Shown: positions 53,318 through 62,721 of the stretch, one piece after another
Layout: each line of letters starts with the position of its first letter
Numbering within the stretch: the first letter of the stretch is position 1
Assembly: GCA_965116785.1 (NCBI GenBank)
Contig: OZ220731.1
Coordinates: 124,001-188,000 of the forward strand
Length of the DNA: 64,000 nucleotides
Reading direction: 5' to 3'
Source of the DNA: Bin87 sp965116785
Lineage (GTDB): Bacteria > Chloroflexota > Dehalococcoidia > Lucifugimonadales > UBA3495
Translations under genes and position numbers: made by a program
The notes under the pieces: generated by a model
Database searches by the model: none
Told to the model about the DNA's origin: nothing
The model's input: the letters and a program-made list of their open reading frames with translations, nothing else

Positions 53318-55306
53318 TCAGCACTTGTCTCCGTCACCCGCCCAGTAGTCGTACTTCCGTCCGGCCAGGTCCACCACCTCCGCAACGTCTTCTTCCAGTA
53401 AGTAGCCCTCGTCCACCAGATCCATCGCGGCACGGTTCACTTTCTCGAGGTAGTCCTGTCGGTCGGTATAGCGCTCTTCTATGGATGATCGCGGGTCGCC
53501 TGAAGCCTCCCGTTCGGCGCGCGTCGCCGGCAAGGGCAGCGTCCAGCCGGCCAGGCCGCCGGTGATGCCGATGAACAGGCCGGGATTGCCGATGCTCTCG
53601 TCCCGCAGGTTCCAGCCGGTATAGGTGGCCACCGGCACCGTCAGATCGGGCAGGCAGATGCCCCGCCGTTCGTTGAACGACTCGTCAATGTCGGCAACCA
53701 GTGCCGGGAACTCCTCACCCTCCTCGGCCGGCAGCTTGATCGTGCGGCCCAGATGCGACTCTGGACCATAATCCAGCCGGATCGCCCGGGTAGTCCCCGT
53801 CGGGACGCGCACGCCAGGAAGCTGGGCGAACCGCTCCAGCAGGGTGTGCGACTCCACCGCCGTGCCGTCATCCAGGCTGGGGTGGCGGCTGGCGGGAGGC
53901 TCCTCGCCCGCGGTCACCCAGCGGTCCAAGTTATCCAGCGCGGCCCGCAGCAGGGGCGCGTAGTCGACGCTGTTGAAGGGCAGTTGTCCCTTGATGCCAT
54001 CGTTCGCCCGGATCTCGATGGGCGGGAAGTCACCCGAACCGTGCTGGCAGCCGGCGAAGTGATACCGCCGCACCGATGCAGACTCGGCCGCGTCGGCTAG
54101 GCTCTCCAGGTCGGTGTGGATCAACGCCGCATCGCCGCGCCAATACTCGGCGGAGGTGTTGGTGAACATGATCTTGGGCACATTGCCCCGACGCTCCAGG
54201 GTTTCAAGCAATGAGCCTTGAGCGCCGGTCACCGGATCGGTCTGCTGGGTGTCCGTGAAGGGGAACATCTCCGGAATGATGTAACAGACGTCCTTGGACG
54301 GCTGCCCGAAGCGCAGATTGAACTCGCCGCGCATCCCGCCCGCCACATGGGGGATGATCCCGTCCAGCGCCGGCCGGTCCTCTTCGTCCTCGTTGATGCC
54401 AACGTGGATGTACTGGCGCAGGAAGCGTCCGCTCTGGGAACGGCCCATGGCGTAAGCGTAGTCGATGGCGTCGGCACATGGGTTGCCCGCCGATGCCGGG
54501 GCGTGCTTCAGGAAAGAGACCGCATCCCGCATGGCCGCGAATCCCAGCCCCACAATCCGACTTCCAGTCGTAGTGTAGATCAGTTGGTAAATCTTTCCCG
54601 GCTCAAACCCGGAGGGCATGTAGACGTGGTTGTGCTGCGGCTCCAAGTCGGCATCCTCAACCCGGACGAAGGACCACTGGTCGCGGTCAACGGCCGTGGC
54701 CGGGCTGTTGGGCAGGTCGCGCACCGTCAGCGTGGCGTCCGCTTCCTCGGGGTAGGCGGCGGGATTGGGCAGGTGCTGCCGGTCGGCCAGCAGGAACACG
54801 TTTGTCGGTTCGTTGCACTGGAACTGGCACATGATTTTGCCGGACAACGGCCCCTGGGGGCCGATGGCTTCCGGCGCCTGCATGCCGATAAGACCGGGCG
54901 TGGGCGGGACGTCGGCCTGCCAGCCGCCCCAGACTACGGTGTAGCCCCGGCGCATCAGGTAGCCGTTGCCCGCCTCCAGCGGGGATGTGGGGTCGTTGGC
55001 CGTGGGGACGCTGTTCAGGCTCAACGCGGTTTTCCGGCCGCGGTTCACCACGTCAAACAGGATGCGGCGGTTGCCCCGGTCGATGTTCGCCGGCTGGAGC
55101 ATGGCGAAGTCTGCGGAGAACTCCACGAGGCCGCCGGCATTTCGCGGCGCCAGGTCGAGGTCCGTGATCCCCTGGTTCCGGGGATGCGACGGGTCCACCG
55201 CGTAATGGGCGGTGCCTTCCAGGAGTTCATACGGCCCCACGTCGCCGAAGCTCTCGCCGGACGCGAAGCTGGTGCGGTTGGTGATTTCCAGTTCTGTAAT
55301 TGCCAA
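53318..55306 (-). CDS. Alpha/beta-hydrolase domain protein (Abhydrolase_10-like)
   Basis: 662 residues from a TTG start with GGAGG upstream. The N-terminal domain has TNRTSFASGESFGDVGPYEL and ILFDVVNRGRKTALS. The hydrolase part has AMGRSQSGRFLRQYIHVGIN, a GxSxSG nucleophile elbow, and a Cys/His-containing RYHFAGCQHGSGDFPP near the expected acid/His region. The family of long alpha/beta-hydrolase-domain proteins is common in marine Chloroflexota and Proteobacteria, with unknown substrates. No signal peptide is visible. Confidence 0.82.
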   Translation of the reverse strand: MAITELEITNRTSFASGESFGDVGPYELLEGTAHYAVDPSHPRNQGITDLDLAPRNAGGLVEFSADFAMLQPANIDRGNRRILFDVVNRGRKTALSLNSVPTANDPTSPLEAGNGYLMRRGYTVVWGGWQADVPPTPGLIGMQAPEAIGPQGPLSGKIMCQFQCNEPTNVFLLADRQHLPNPAAYPEEADATLTVRDLPNSPATAVDRDQWSFVRVEDADLEPQHNHVYMPSGFEPGKIYQLIYTTTGSRIVGLGFAAMRDAVSFLKHAPASAGNPCADAIDYAYAMGRSQSGRFLRQYIHVGINEDEEDRPALDGIIPHVAGGMRGEFNLRFGQPSKDVCYIIPEMFPFTDTQQTDPVTGAQGSLLETLERRGNVPKIMFTNTSAEYWRGDAALIHTDLESLADAAESASVRRYHFAGCQHGSGDFPPIEIRANDGIKGQLPFNSVDYAPLLRAALDNLDRWVTAGEEPPASRHPSLDDGTAVESHTLLERFAQLPGVRVPTGTTRAIRLDYGPESHLGRTIKLPAEEGEEFPALVADIDESFNERRGICLPDLTVPVATYTGWNLRDESIGNPGLFIGITGGLAGWTLPLPATRAEREASGDPRSSIEERYTDRQDYLEKVNRAAMDLVDEGYLLEEDVAEVVDLAGRKYDYWAGDGDKC

Positions 55307-55460
55307 GACGCCTCCGGTGGGCCGACGGCCGATAGTGAGTGCAGAAAATGCTGATGGTACTGGTTGTTCGCTCCCGCGATATTAGCATTGTTTGAGATTC
55401 ACTTGCGGCGCGATGAGTTCCGCCGGAATTGAATGCGCAAAGATGTCGGACAGGGTGGGC

Positions 55461-57011
55461 TCAGGACCGGGCGTTGTACGCGGTGAAAGGCTGGGCGTCC
55501 TGCGGCATGGTGCCGCTGTAGAACCGGCGCAGATGTGGTTCGACAAGCGCCGCCAACTCTCGCCGCTCCTCCTCCTGTGCTGTAAGGGGGCGATCCAGCG
55601 CGACCCTGATCTCACGGAACAGGGCTTCCTTATCCACCCGGGTCAGCTGTCCGTCGCGCAGTATCACCTCGCCGTCCACCAGGACGGTATCCACGTCGAT
55701 ACCCCGCGCCCGATGCACCAGCGCATCCACCACGGAAACGCGCGGATCCAGGAATGGCTCCTCGATGTTCCGCATGTCCACCAGCGTCATGTCCGCCCGC
55801 TTCCCCGGTTCCAGGGTGCCAATGCGGTCGCCGAACCAACTGGCATAGGCGCCGTTGGCCGTCGCCATTTCCAGTAACTGATGCGACGTGGGAGGTTCCA
55901 GGTCGATGCCGGGCACGCGGTGGATTTTGAGCACCAGCCGCATTTCCTGGAACAGGTCCTTGTCGTCGTTCAGGCCGGCTTCGTCGCTGCCGATGGCCAC
56001 CTTGATGCCGGCCGCCAGGATGCGACCCATGGGGGCGATCCCGCTCTGCAGGCGCAGGTTGGAGCTGGCGTTGTGGCAGATGTTGGTTCCGGTGGCCGCC
56101 ATGATACTTAGGTCTTCCTCGGTGGCCCAGACGCTATGGCCGCAGACCACTTCCGGCCCGAGGAAACCTATTTCGTGAAGGTGTTGCAGCGGCGTCTTGC
56201 CGTAGGCGGTGTAACCGTACAGCTTCTGGTACACCGTCTCCTGCAGGTGGATATGAATGCCGGTGCTGTGGCGTCCCGCCAGTTCCTTGATGGCCGTGAG
56301 CAGTTCGTCGGAGCAGCGGTGCACGTTGCTGGGAGCCATGGTGACGCGCACCCGTTCGTGCTGGTCGTTCCCGTACTTTCGGGATATCTCTTCCAGCACG
56401 GGCATGATCTCGTCGACGGGGCGGTAGCCGGGGGCCATGAACGAGCGGTACCGCTCCGCAAGGTCGGCTGGCATCTGAGCGGCAAAGTCGGCCTCGCCGC
56501 CTCCAGGGCCGGCAACCATCGAGTTCTGGTCGACAACCGAGGGAGCGTAGGATACTCGCATGCCGGAGGCTTGGTACGCGCCCACCACCTTGTCCGCGAT
56601 TTCCATGCTCACCGGCCCGGTTCCCCGAGGGGTCGAGTGGATCGCCTGCACCGTGGTTGTGCCGGTCTCGATCATCTGGACCGCCCCGTAGAGCTGGTCC
56701 AGGTAGGGGTCGATGGCCCGAACGCCGATGCGGTGCAGGCTCCACATTTCCAGCGGCAGGTCGGGTGCGCCCATCTGGAAGGGAGTCATCCCCACGTGGA
56801 AATGGTCGTTGACCAGCCCGGGCATGACGATGTGGTTGCCCGAACCGATCACCTCGGCGTCGGGATGCTGACGGCTGAGTTCGCGGTAGTCCCCCACTGC
56901 TTCGATTACGCCGTCGCGCTGGAGCACCGCCCCGTCGGCGACCACCTCCGCCGAGCTGGGGCCGGTGACCTTGCAGACGACGTGCTTGCCCCGTATCAGA
57001 GATAGTGCCAT
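55461..57011 (-). CDS. Amidohydrolase (chlorohydrolase/deaminase type)
   Basis: 516 residues from ATG 57011 with GGAGGGAAG upstream. Metal site: MPGLVNDHFHVGM (HxH), IHIHLQETVYQ (His and the catalytic Glu), VVCGHSVWATEEDLSIMA (His) and KVAIGSDEAGLNDDKD (Asp). NICHNASSNLRLQSGIAPM is the S-adenosylhomocysteine deaminase/AtzA-type block. A composite N-terminal beta domain with IVMPGLV and a C-terminal GKRADMTLVDM strand complete the fold. The substrate may be an aminohydrolysable heterocycle; not determined. Confidence 0.9.
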   Translation of the reverse strand: MALSLIRGKHVVCKVTGPSSAEVVADGAVLQRDGVIEAVGDYRELSRQHPDAEVIGSGNHIVMPGLVNDHFHVGMTPFQMGAPDLPLEMWSLHRIGVRAIDPYLDQLYGAVQMIETGTTTVQAIHSTPRGTGPVSMEIADKVVGAYQASGMRVSYAPSVVDQNSMVAGPGGGEADFAAQMPADLAERYRSFMAPGYRPVDEIMPVLEEISRKYGNDQHERVRVTMAPSNVHRCSDELLTAIKELAGRHSTGIHIHLQETVYQKLYGYTAYGKTPLQHLHEIGFLGPEVVCGHSVWATEEDLSIMAATGTNICHNASSNLRLQSGIAPMGRILAAGIKVAIGSDEAGLNDDKDLFQEMRLVLKIHRVPGIDLEPPTSHQLLEMATANGAYASWFGDRIGTLEPGKRADMTLVDMRNIEEPFLDPRVSVVDALVHRARGIDVDTVLVDGEVILRDGQLTRVDKEALFREIRVALDRPLTAQEEERRELAALVEPHLRRFYSGTMPQDAQPFTAYNARS

Positions 57012-57263
57012 GGCCGCTTCCCTCCGCAGATGCCCAGCGTCATTCTCGTCAAAGCCAGAGTGTCTTACGCGGCATTCTACACACATCCAGAGTAAGCAGA
57101 GACGGAACTGTACGGGTCGCGAGGCTCCCGACTACCCCACAGCTAGCCCATGCGAAATTGATCGGCGGGTCGGATATGCTTGTGTCACCCGACCGATGCC
57201 TGCCATTATCCTGTCGGCCTCGGTCAACGGCGCACACGCACAGATAGCGACCGCGGAGGAACA

Positions 57264-58076
57264 ATGCCAATCCTCGACTTGAACGGCGACGAATTTCACT
57301 ATCACGTGGACGATTTTTCGGACCCCTGGCGTGAGGACCCGCCGGTCATGCTCCACCACGCCGCCGGCGGGAACCTACACCGCTGGCGACCGTGGGTGCC
57401 GACGTTGGCTCGGCATCGCCAGGTCGTGCGTTTCGACATGCGAGGTCATGCCGGCACTCACAAGAGCCTGGGCGACCCGTTCGAACTGGTTGATCTGGCC
57501 GGCGACATCGCCCGCGTCCTGGACGCGCTGGAAATCGACCGGACGCATCTGGTCGGAGCATCCGCGGGAGGCATCGTGAGCCTCCGGTTCGCCCACGATC
57601 ATCCCGACCGTCTGCTGAGCCTGACGCTTGTGGCATCCACACCGAAGCTGGCCCAGATGGGCGCCACCATGGACGCCGCTCCCTGGCGTGGAATCCTTGA
57701 GCAGCAGGGCACGCGGGCCTGGCTGCTGGCCGACACCGACAAACGGTTCGGTCCTGACACTCCCGACGAGGTCGTTCAGTGGTACGCGGATGAAGGCGAA
57801 AAAACCCACGCGCCGGAGGTGATCGCGCTCCAGGGTTGCCTGCTGGCGGCGGACCTGACGCCGCTGCTGCCGAACATTGCCGTTCCCACGCTGATCCTGG
57901 GCGCGTCCCATGACGACATCACCCCCGTGGAGATCCAGCATATGATGGCTGAGCAGATGCCCGACGCGCAACTCGAACTCATCGACGGCGTCGGTCACAA
58001 CATGAAGGTTGAGATCCCCGATACACTGGCCGCCAGGACCCTCGAGTTCGTACGCAGCGTCGACGGCGGCGCGTAG
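57264..58076 (+). CDS. Alpha/beta hydrolase
   Basis: 270 residues from ATG 57264 with GGAGGA upstream. Fold motifs: VMLHHAAGGNLHRWRPWVP, VVRFDMRGHAGTHKS, HLVGASAGGIVSLRFAHDHP (nucleophile Ser in GASAGG), LILGASHDDITPVEIQ (acid) and IDGVGHNMKVEIPDTLA (His). This is the esterase/lactonase-like group that includes 3-oxoadipate enol-lactonase. The substrate is unknown. Convergent with the aminotransferase gene. Confidence 0.9.
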   Translation: MPILDLNGDEFHYHVDDFSDPWREDPPVMLHHAAGGNLHRWRPWVPTLARHRQVVRFDMRGHAGTHKSLGDPFELVDLAGDIARVLDALEIDRTHLVGASAGGIVSLRFAHDHPDRLLSLTLVASTPKLAQMGATMDAAPWRGILEQQGTRAWLLADTDKRFGPDTPDEVVQWYADEGEKTHAPEVIALQGCLLAADLTPLLPNIAVPTLILGASHDDITPVEIQHMMAEQMPDAQLELIDGVGHNMKVEIPDTLAARTLEFVRSVDGGA

Positions 58077-58107
58077 CTTGCTGCGGGAAGACTGGGAGGC
58101 TACAGGA

Positions 58108-59313
58108 TCAGGGCAGCGCGCCCTCCCGACGGAACACGTCGGCCAGCTTTTCCACACCCTCCCGGATCTCTGGCTCGGACGGCAGGGCGAAGCAGAGCCG
58201 GATGTAGCCGGCCGCTGCGTCGGGGTCGGCGGACCAGTCCGGGCCGGGGTTGAACGCGATGCCTTCCCGCAGCGCGGGGCCTTCCAGGTTGCGGGAATCA
58301 ACGCCCTCGGGCAGCTTGACCCACAGGTACATGCCGCCGCGGGGCACCTCAAACTCGACGCTGGGGCCGAAGGACTCGCGAAGCGCGCTGCTCAGGACGT
58401 CGCACTTGCGCTGCAACGCCGAACGCATCTCCAGGATATGGTCCTCGTAATGGTGGGTGAAGTAATCGCCCACGATCATCTGGTCCATGACACCGGTGCC
58501 AGCGTCGTTCTTCCGGGAAAGCAGGCGGCTCATCACGTCCCACGAAGCCACAACGTAGCCAAGGCGCGTGCCAGGTCCCAGTGTCTTCGAGAACGAGCCG
58601 ATGTGGAGCACCCGGTTGGAATCGTCCAGGGATCGGATCGCGTTCTCGTACTCGCCCTCGAATATGAGGTCGGCGTAGCACTCGTCCTCGAAAATCGGCA
58701 CCCCGTATTCTTCGCTCAGTTCCAGCATCCGAAACCGGCGCTCCATGGTCAGAACGGTGCCGGTGGGGTTCTGCAAAGTCGGGATGGTATAGATGTATTT
58801 GGGGCGCACACCCCGTTGACGCAGGTCTTCCAGGGCCTGGGCCAGGTGGTCCATCCGCATCCCGTCCTGGTCCACGTCGATCCCGACGATGTTGACCTTC
58901 CTGCGCCGCAGATTGCCCAGAGCGCCGGAGAAGCTGAAGGCCTCGACGATCGCGGTGTCGCCCTCCTCCAGCAGGATTTCGTTGATAAGCTCGATCGCCT
59001 GTCCGGAACCCGAGGTGATGAGCACGTCGTCAATTGTCGTATTGATGCCGCGGTGCTCCCCCAGTTTTTCGACCAGGAACTCGCGCAGCGGGAGGATGCC
59101 CTGCGGCCCGCCGGAGAAGTTGTACATGGAAATGTTGCGCGGGTCGCCCCGGAACACCCGCTCCGCCGACTCGATGAACCCTTCAGTGGGCACCATGTCC
59201 GGGTCACTGTGACCGCCGATGAAGTTGTACCGGGGATGACCTCCCCACGGACCCGCGGGAGGCGGTAGCTCCCGGTTGAATAGCGCGGAATAGTCCAAAC
59301 CCTGCCCTGGCAT
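58108..59313 (-). CDS. PLP-dependent aminotransferase, class I/II (MocR/LysN-like)
   Basis: 401 residues from ATG 59313. Motifs: MYNFSGGPQGILPLREFLVE, VLITSGSGQAIELINEILLE, IYTIPTLQNPTGTVLTMERR (NPTG), VPIFEDECYADLIF (Asp) and HIGSFSKTLGPGTRLGYVVA with the Schiff-base Lys. The C-terminal domain ends RLCFALPSEPEIREGVEKL. This is the fold of 2-aminoadipate/MocR-type aminotransferases, without the N-terminal HTH of MocR regulators. The substrate is unknown. It lies convergent with the hydrolase at 57264. Confidence 0.9.
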   Translation of the reverse strand: MPGQGLDYSALFNRELPPPAGPWGGHPRYNFIGGHSDPDMVPTEGFIESAERVFRGDPRNISMYNFSGGPQGILPLREFLVEKLGEHRGINTTIDDVLITSGSGQAIELINEILLEEGDTAIVEAFSFSGALGNLRRRKVNIVGIDVDQDGMRMDHLAQALEDLRQRGVRPKYIYTIPTLQNPTGTVLTMERRFRMLELSEEYGVPIFEDECYADLIFEGEYENAIRSLDDSNRVLHIGSFSKTLGPGTRLGYVVASWDVMSRLLSRKNDAGTGVMDQMIVGDYFTHHYEDHILEMRSALQRKCDVLSSALRESFGPSVEFEVPRGGMYLWVKLPEGVDSRNLEGPALREGIAFNPGPDWSADPDAAAGYIRLCFALPSEPEIREGVEKLADVFRREGALP

Positions 59314-59441
59314 GTGGCGATCCTCCGGTTTAGCTGGCGTGTCCCAAGTCTGGGAACGTCGCGGTCGCCAGCATCCTAACACCGCCACCGTTGGGCGTCG
59401 ACGGCAAGGCGGACTCACGTGCACCCGGTTGCGCCCGGGTT

Positions 59442-59532
59442 GTCATTGCGAGCGTAGCGTGGCAATCTCGTCGAGGTAACGGACACTGATCCGGCAGCGA
59501 GATCGCCGCGCCGTTGCGCTCCTCGCGATGAC
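59442..59532. repeat. Dispersed palindromic repeat (GTCATTGCGAGCG-type)
   Basis: An imperfect palindrome of about 90 bases. The left arm is GTCATTGCGAGCGTAGCGTG with GCAATCTC. The right arm is GAGATCGCCGCG with CGTTGCGCTCCTCGCGATGAC. This intergenic family is widespread in environmental bacteria. It sits between the aminotransferase and the carboxylase operon on the minus strand, where it could form a stable hairpin in mRNA. Confidence 0.75.
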
Positions 59533-59572
59533 AAACTGAACACGCGTGACCGTCGCGTTTGGCGCGATGCGG

Positions 59573-60130
59573 TCAGCCACTGTCCCCGGTGTCGCCTTCC
59601 GGACCCAACTCCAGCAGGCGCATGCCGCGTTCAACCTGTTGGCCCGGCTCCACTGCCACGCGCCTCACGATGCCGGCCCGCGACGCAGTGATCACCAGTT
59701 CCATCTTCATGGACTCCATCAATACGACCGTCTGGTTGCGCTCCACCCGATCGCCCTCGGCGACCAGCACCTCCAGCACTGCGCCGGGCATGGGAGCGGG
59801 AATATCTGCCGCGCCTTCGGTAGTAGCACTACCGCCGCGTCGCCGGGTTTCCGCACGCTGAAACACAAACAGATCGCCGTCCAGCCACAGATGCAACTCG
59901 GCGCCGACCCAGGCCCAGGCAAACGGCATGGTCTGGCCTGACTCGTTGCGACATAGCCCTTCTCCGGCCTGATGCGACTCGATGGCAAGCGTCGTGGAGG
60001 CGCCGGGAACCGCGGGTTCATCGCCCTCCAAGCTGAAGGTGAAAATGCCATCGTGCTCGTCAGCACGGTAGCGATAGACTTCGCCCTGAACCGGGTACGT
60101 CTCCCGCATCTGACCCTGGCTCGTGGTCAC
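59573..60130 (-). CDS. Biotin carboxyl carrier-type subunit of an acyl-CoA carboxylase
   Basis: 185 residues from GTG 60130, whose codon overlaps the stop of the carboxylase gene (GTGA), so the two are translationally coupled. The N-terminal 100 residues form a linker/beta region (YRADEHDGIFTFSLEGDEPA). The C-terminal biotinyl domain has PAPMPGAVLEVLVAEGDRVE, the biotinylation site VVLMESMKMELVI (Lys in MKM) and GIVRRVAVEPGQQVERGMRL. It carries carboxybiotin from the carboxylase to the carboxyltransferase. Confidence 0.9.
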   Translation of the reverse strand: MTTSQGQMRETYPVQGEVYRYRADEHDGIFTFSLEGDEPAVPGASTTLAIESHQAGEGLCRNESGQTMPFAWAWVGAELHLWLDGDLFVFQRAETRRRGGSATTEGAADIPAPMPGAVLEVLVAEGDRVERNQTVVLMESMKMELVITASRAGIVRRVAVEPGQQVERGMRLLELGPEGDTGDSG

Positions 60131-61629
60131 GGCAGCCTCCGCTCTCCGGCGGTTTGCCAGGGGTTGGTACTGACCGGTCTGTCGCCCGACCCAGCCGGCG
60201 ATGCTGGGCCAACCGGTTGTTGGGCCGCCCACGCCGCCAGCGCACGCGTCATCGTGCGCGACGCGTCGGTGATGGCTGGCCGGGTCACCGCCGGATTCCA
60301 CTCCAGGAAACCGGTATCGTATTGGCCCCGCTGGAACTGGGCGTGCCCCAGCACCGCGCGCAACAACGGGATGTTTGTGATCACCCCCAGCACCAGGAAC
60401 TGCGACAACGCCACATCCATTCGCCGGATACTGAGATCCCGGTCAGGCGCCCAGGCCACCAGCTTGGCCAGCATGGGGTCGTAGTAGATTGAAACCTCCT
60501 GACCCTGGGTGACACCGCTGTCCAGCCGCAGCCCCGGTCCGCTGGGAGGACGCCAGCGCAGCAGCGTCCCGGTGGACGGAACGAAGTCCTGGTAGGGGTC
60601 TTCGGCGTATATGCGGCACTCAATGGCGTGGCCCCGGGGTTGGATGTCCTGCTGTTGCAGCGTCAGAGGTTCCCCGTCCGCGATGCGTACCTGCCACTCC
60701 ACCATGTCCCGGCCCAGTACAGCCTCGGTGATCGGGTGCTCCACCTGGAGGCGGGCGTTCATCTCCAGAAAATAAAACTCGCCGGTGTGCGGATCCAGCA
60801 GGAACTCGACGGTCCCGGCGTTGACGTATTCCGCCTCCCGGGCGACGGCGACGGCGGCCGCGCCCATGCGCTGGCGCAGTTCGGGCGTCAGGGCCGGCGA
60901 CGGTGTTTCCTCGATAATCTTCTGGTGGCGACGCTGGATGCTGCACTCCCGCTCGCCCAGGTGGATCGTGTGCCCGGCCGCGTCGGCCATTACCTGGAAC
61001 TCCACGTGGCGCGGATTTGCGATGTAGCGTTCCAGGAACACCCGGCCGTCGCCGAAGGCGGCCTGGGCCTCCCGGCTGGCCGTTTCCATGTCGGTGTCCA
61101 ACCGTTCCGGTCCGTTGACGACGCGCATGCCCCGCCCGCCGCCACCGGCCGCGGCCTTGACCAGAATAGGGAATCCTGTGCGGTCGGCAAACTCCGCAGC
61201 CGTCGGGTCGCCTGGCAGGCATTCAGGAGACCCCGGCACCACAGGCACGCCGGCGCGCTGGGCAATCTCCTTGGAGCGGAGCTTGTCGCCAAGAAGCGCC
61301 ATGCTGTCCGGCGCCGGCCCAATGAATTTGATCCCCGCTTCGCTGCACGCCCTTGCGAACGCCGGGTTTTCCGACAGGAAGCCGTAGCCCGGGTGTATCG
61401 CATCCGCCCCGCAGTCGCGGGCGGCCTGCATTATCCTGCCGATGTCCAGGTAGGTTTCTTCTGCCGTGCTCCCGGGGAGTAGTACTGCCTGCTCGGCAGT
61501 GGCGACATGGGGAGACCCTGCGTCCGGCTCGGAATACACCGCCACGGGTGCGATCCCCATGGCGCGGAGCGTCTGGTTGATCCGGACGGCGATCTCGCCC
61601 CGATTGGCTACCAGCACCTTCGAGAACAT
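60127..61629 (-). CDS. Biotin carboxylase subunit
   Basis: 500 residues, an ATP-grasp biotin carboxylase. Motifs: KVLVANRGEIAVRINQTLRA, DAIHPGYGFLSENPAFARAC, PILVKAAAGGGGRGMRVVNG, HTIHLGERECSIQRRHQKII, EFYFLEMNARLQVEHPITEA and the C-terminal ECRIYAEDPYQDFVPSTGTL. The tail extends past the domain into a low-complexity Ala/Gly-rich stretch. The gene is followed by a biotinyl subunit; two genes upstream is the carboxyltransferase. The whole set looks like a methylcrotonoyl/propionyl-type carboxylase, not bacterial accC. Confidence 0.93.
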   Translation of the reverse strand: MFSKVLVANRGEIAVRINQTLRAMGIAPVAVYSEPDAGSPHVATAEQAVLLPGSTAEETYLDIGRIMQAARDCGADAIHPGYGFLSENPAFARACSEAGIKFIGPAPDSMALLGDKLRSKEIAQRAGVPVVPGSPECLPGDPTAAEFADRTGFPILVKAAAGGGGRGMRVVNGPERLDTDMETASREAQAAFGDGRVFLERYIANPRHVEFQVMADAAGHTIHLGERECSIQRRHQKIIEETPSPALTPELRQRMGAAAVAVAREAEYVNAGTVEFLLDPHTGEFYFLEMNARLQVEHPITEAVLGRDMVEWQVRIADGEPLTLQQQDIQPRGHAIECRIYAEDPYQDFVPSTGTLLRWRPPSGPGLRLDSGVTQGQEVSIYYDPMLAKLVAWAPDRDLSIRRMDVALSQFLVLGVITNIPLLRAVLGHAQFQRGQYDTGFLEWNPAVTRPAITDASRTMTRALAAWAAQQPVGPASPAGSGDRPVSTNPWQTAGERRLP

Positions 61630-61664
61630 TAGAAAGCACCCCGCATGGGCTGGTGCGCGTCCGG

Positions 61665-61717
61665 GTGATTGCGAAGAGAATAACGAAGTGGCAATCTCAT
61701 TGCCGCCGCGGTTATGA
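61665..61717. repeat. Degenerate copy of the dispersed palindrome
   Basis: GTGATTGCGAAGAGAATAAC, then GAAGTGGCAATCTCATTGCC and a final GGTTATGACC. The order of the pieces matches the repeat at 59442-59532, but the copy is shorter and less regular. It lies between the Uma2-family gene and the carboxylase gene. Confidence 0.5.
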
Positions 61718-61841
61718 CCAGGCCCAACGCATGTACGAACGGAAATACAGCGTATCGTACCCTTTACTCTTTCCGTTAAACGCCAACCGGGTCCCGGTGT
61801 CTATTCCCGGTTGAGCCGGGGAGATCCGGGCTCTGGGCGAG

Positions 61842-62648
61842 TTAGGGATCCCGACGGCGAAGCCGTTCTTCCAGTTCACGGAGGCGCACTTCGGCGGCGG
61901 CGCGGGCTTCCCTTTCGGCGTTGGCGCGCGTTTCAGCGTACTCGGCGCGGGCTTCAGCGGCGACCCGGGCTTCCCTTTCATCTTCATAGGTGGCGATGTG
62001 CTGGCCCGTGGTCGGGTCGTGCCAACCCAAACGCCCTCGCGGCAGGCCCCGCGCCAGTCCTTCGACATACGGCGTGCGACCCGACAGCATCCAACGCAGG
62101 TTCAGGTTCAAAACCGCGCTGTACCCCTGCAGACTCCCGTCGTCCAACTCGGCTATGTCTATCGATTCGTACTCCCCATTTGCCAAACAATCCCCGGCCA
62201 GGCGCGCCCCGTGATACCGCCCCGTTTCGTCAAACCGCCAGTACTCCGGTATGAGCAGACCCGAGTATTTCTCCCGCTTCTCCGCTACGTCCCGTTGTCC
62301 ACTGCTCCGCGACGCTATTTCCAGCACGAAGTCCGGCGGCTTCCCCTGTTCCGAGATGACGTAGGCGTTGTGCTGGCGGTAGTACTCCGGTTTCACGTCG
62401 AAGGCAACCAGGAGGTCAGGGTAGGTCAGCCCGGTCATATCCCGGGTGGGGGCCAGGGCCAGGTAGCGCTCGCCGACCACCAGGGTGGACTCGGGGTTGC
62501 CCAGATGGATGGCCAGGTAACGAGTGTTGCCGGTTTCGGCCATCTGGTCATAGTTGGTCATCTTGTCATGATGATCTTCCGGCGGTTCCGGAAACACGAA
62601 TGCGCTCTGGACAAAGGGCGTCCTGGCGGAGGTGTCTGGTATGGTCAT
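61842..62648 (-). CDS. Uma2/DUF820 family putative endonuclease
   Basis: 268 residues from ATG 62648. The Uma2-type PD-(D/E)xK domain has LTYPDLLVAFDVKPEYYRQ, GKPPDFVLEIASRSSGQRDV, EKREKYSGLLIPEYWRFDE and LDDGSLQGYSAVLNLNLRW. The DFVLEIAS motif provides the Asp/Glu. The last 60 residues are a coiled coil (EREARAAAEVRLRELEERLR). These genes are abundant in Cyanobacteria and Chloroflexota and are of unknown role. Its position between two subunits of an acyl-CoA carboxylase is unusual. Confidence 0.85.
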   Translation of the reverse strand: MTIPDTSARTPFVQSAFVFPEPPEDHHDKMTNYDQMAETGNTRYLAIHLGNPESTLVVGERYLALAPTRDMTGLTYPDLLVAFDVKPEYYRQHNAYVISEQGKPPDFVLEIASRSSGQRDVAEKREKYSGLLIPEYWRFDETGRYHGARLAGDCLANGEYESIDIAELDDGSLQGYSAVLNLNLRWMLSGRTPYVEGLARGLPRGRLGWHDPTTGQHIATYEDEREARVAAEARAEYAETRANAEREARAAAEVRLRELEERLRRRDP

Positions 62649-62721
62649 GTCGCACCTGGCGGGTTGGCTGCAGGCCCGGGCTGGCGGCAGAATTATACCA
62701 GCGCCGGGTCGAGGCTCGGCT

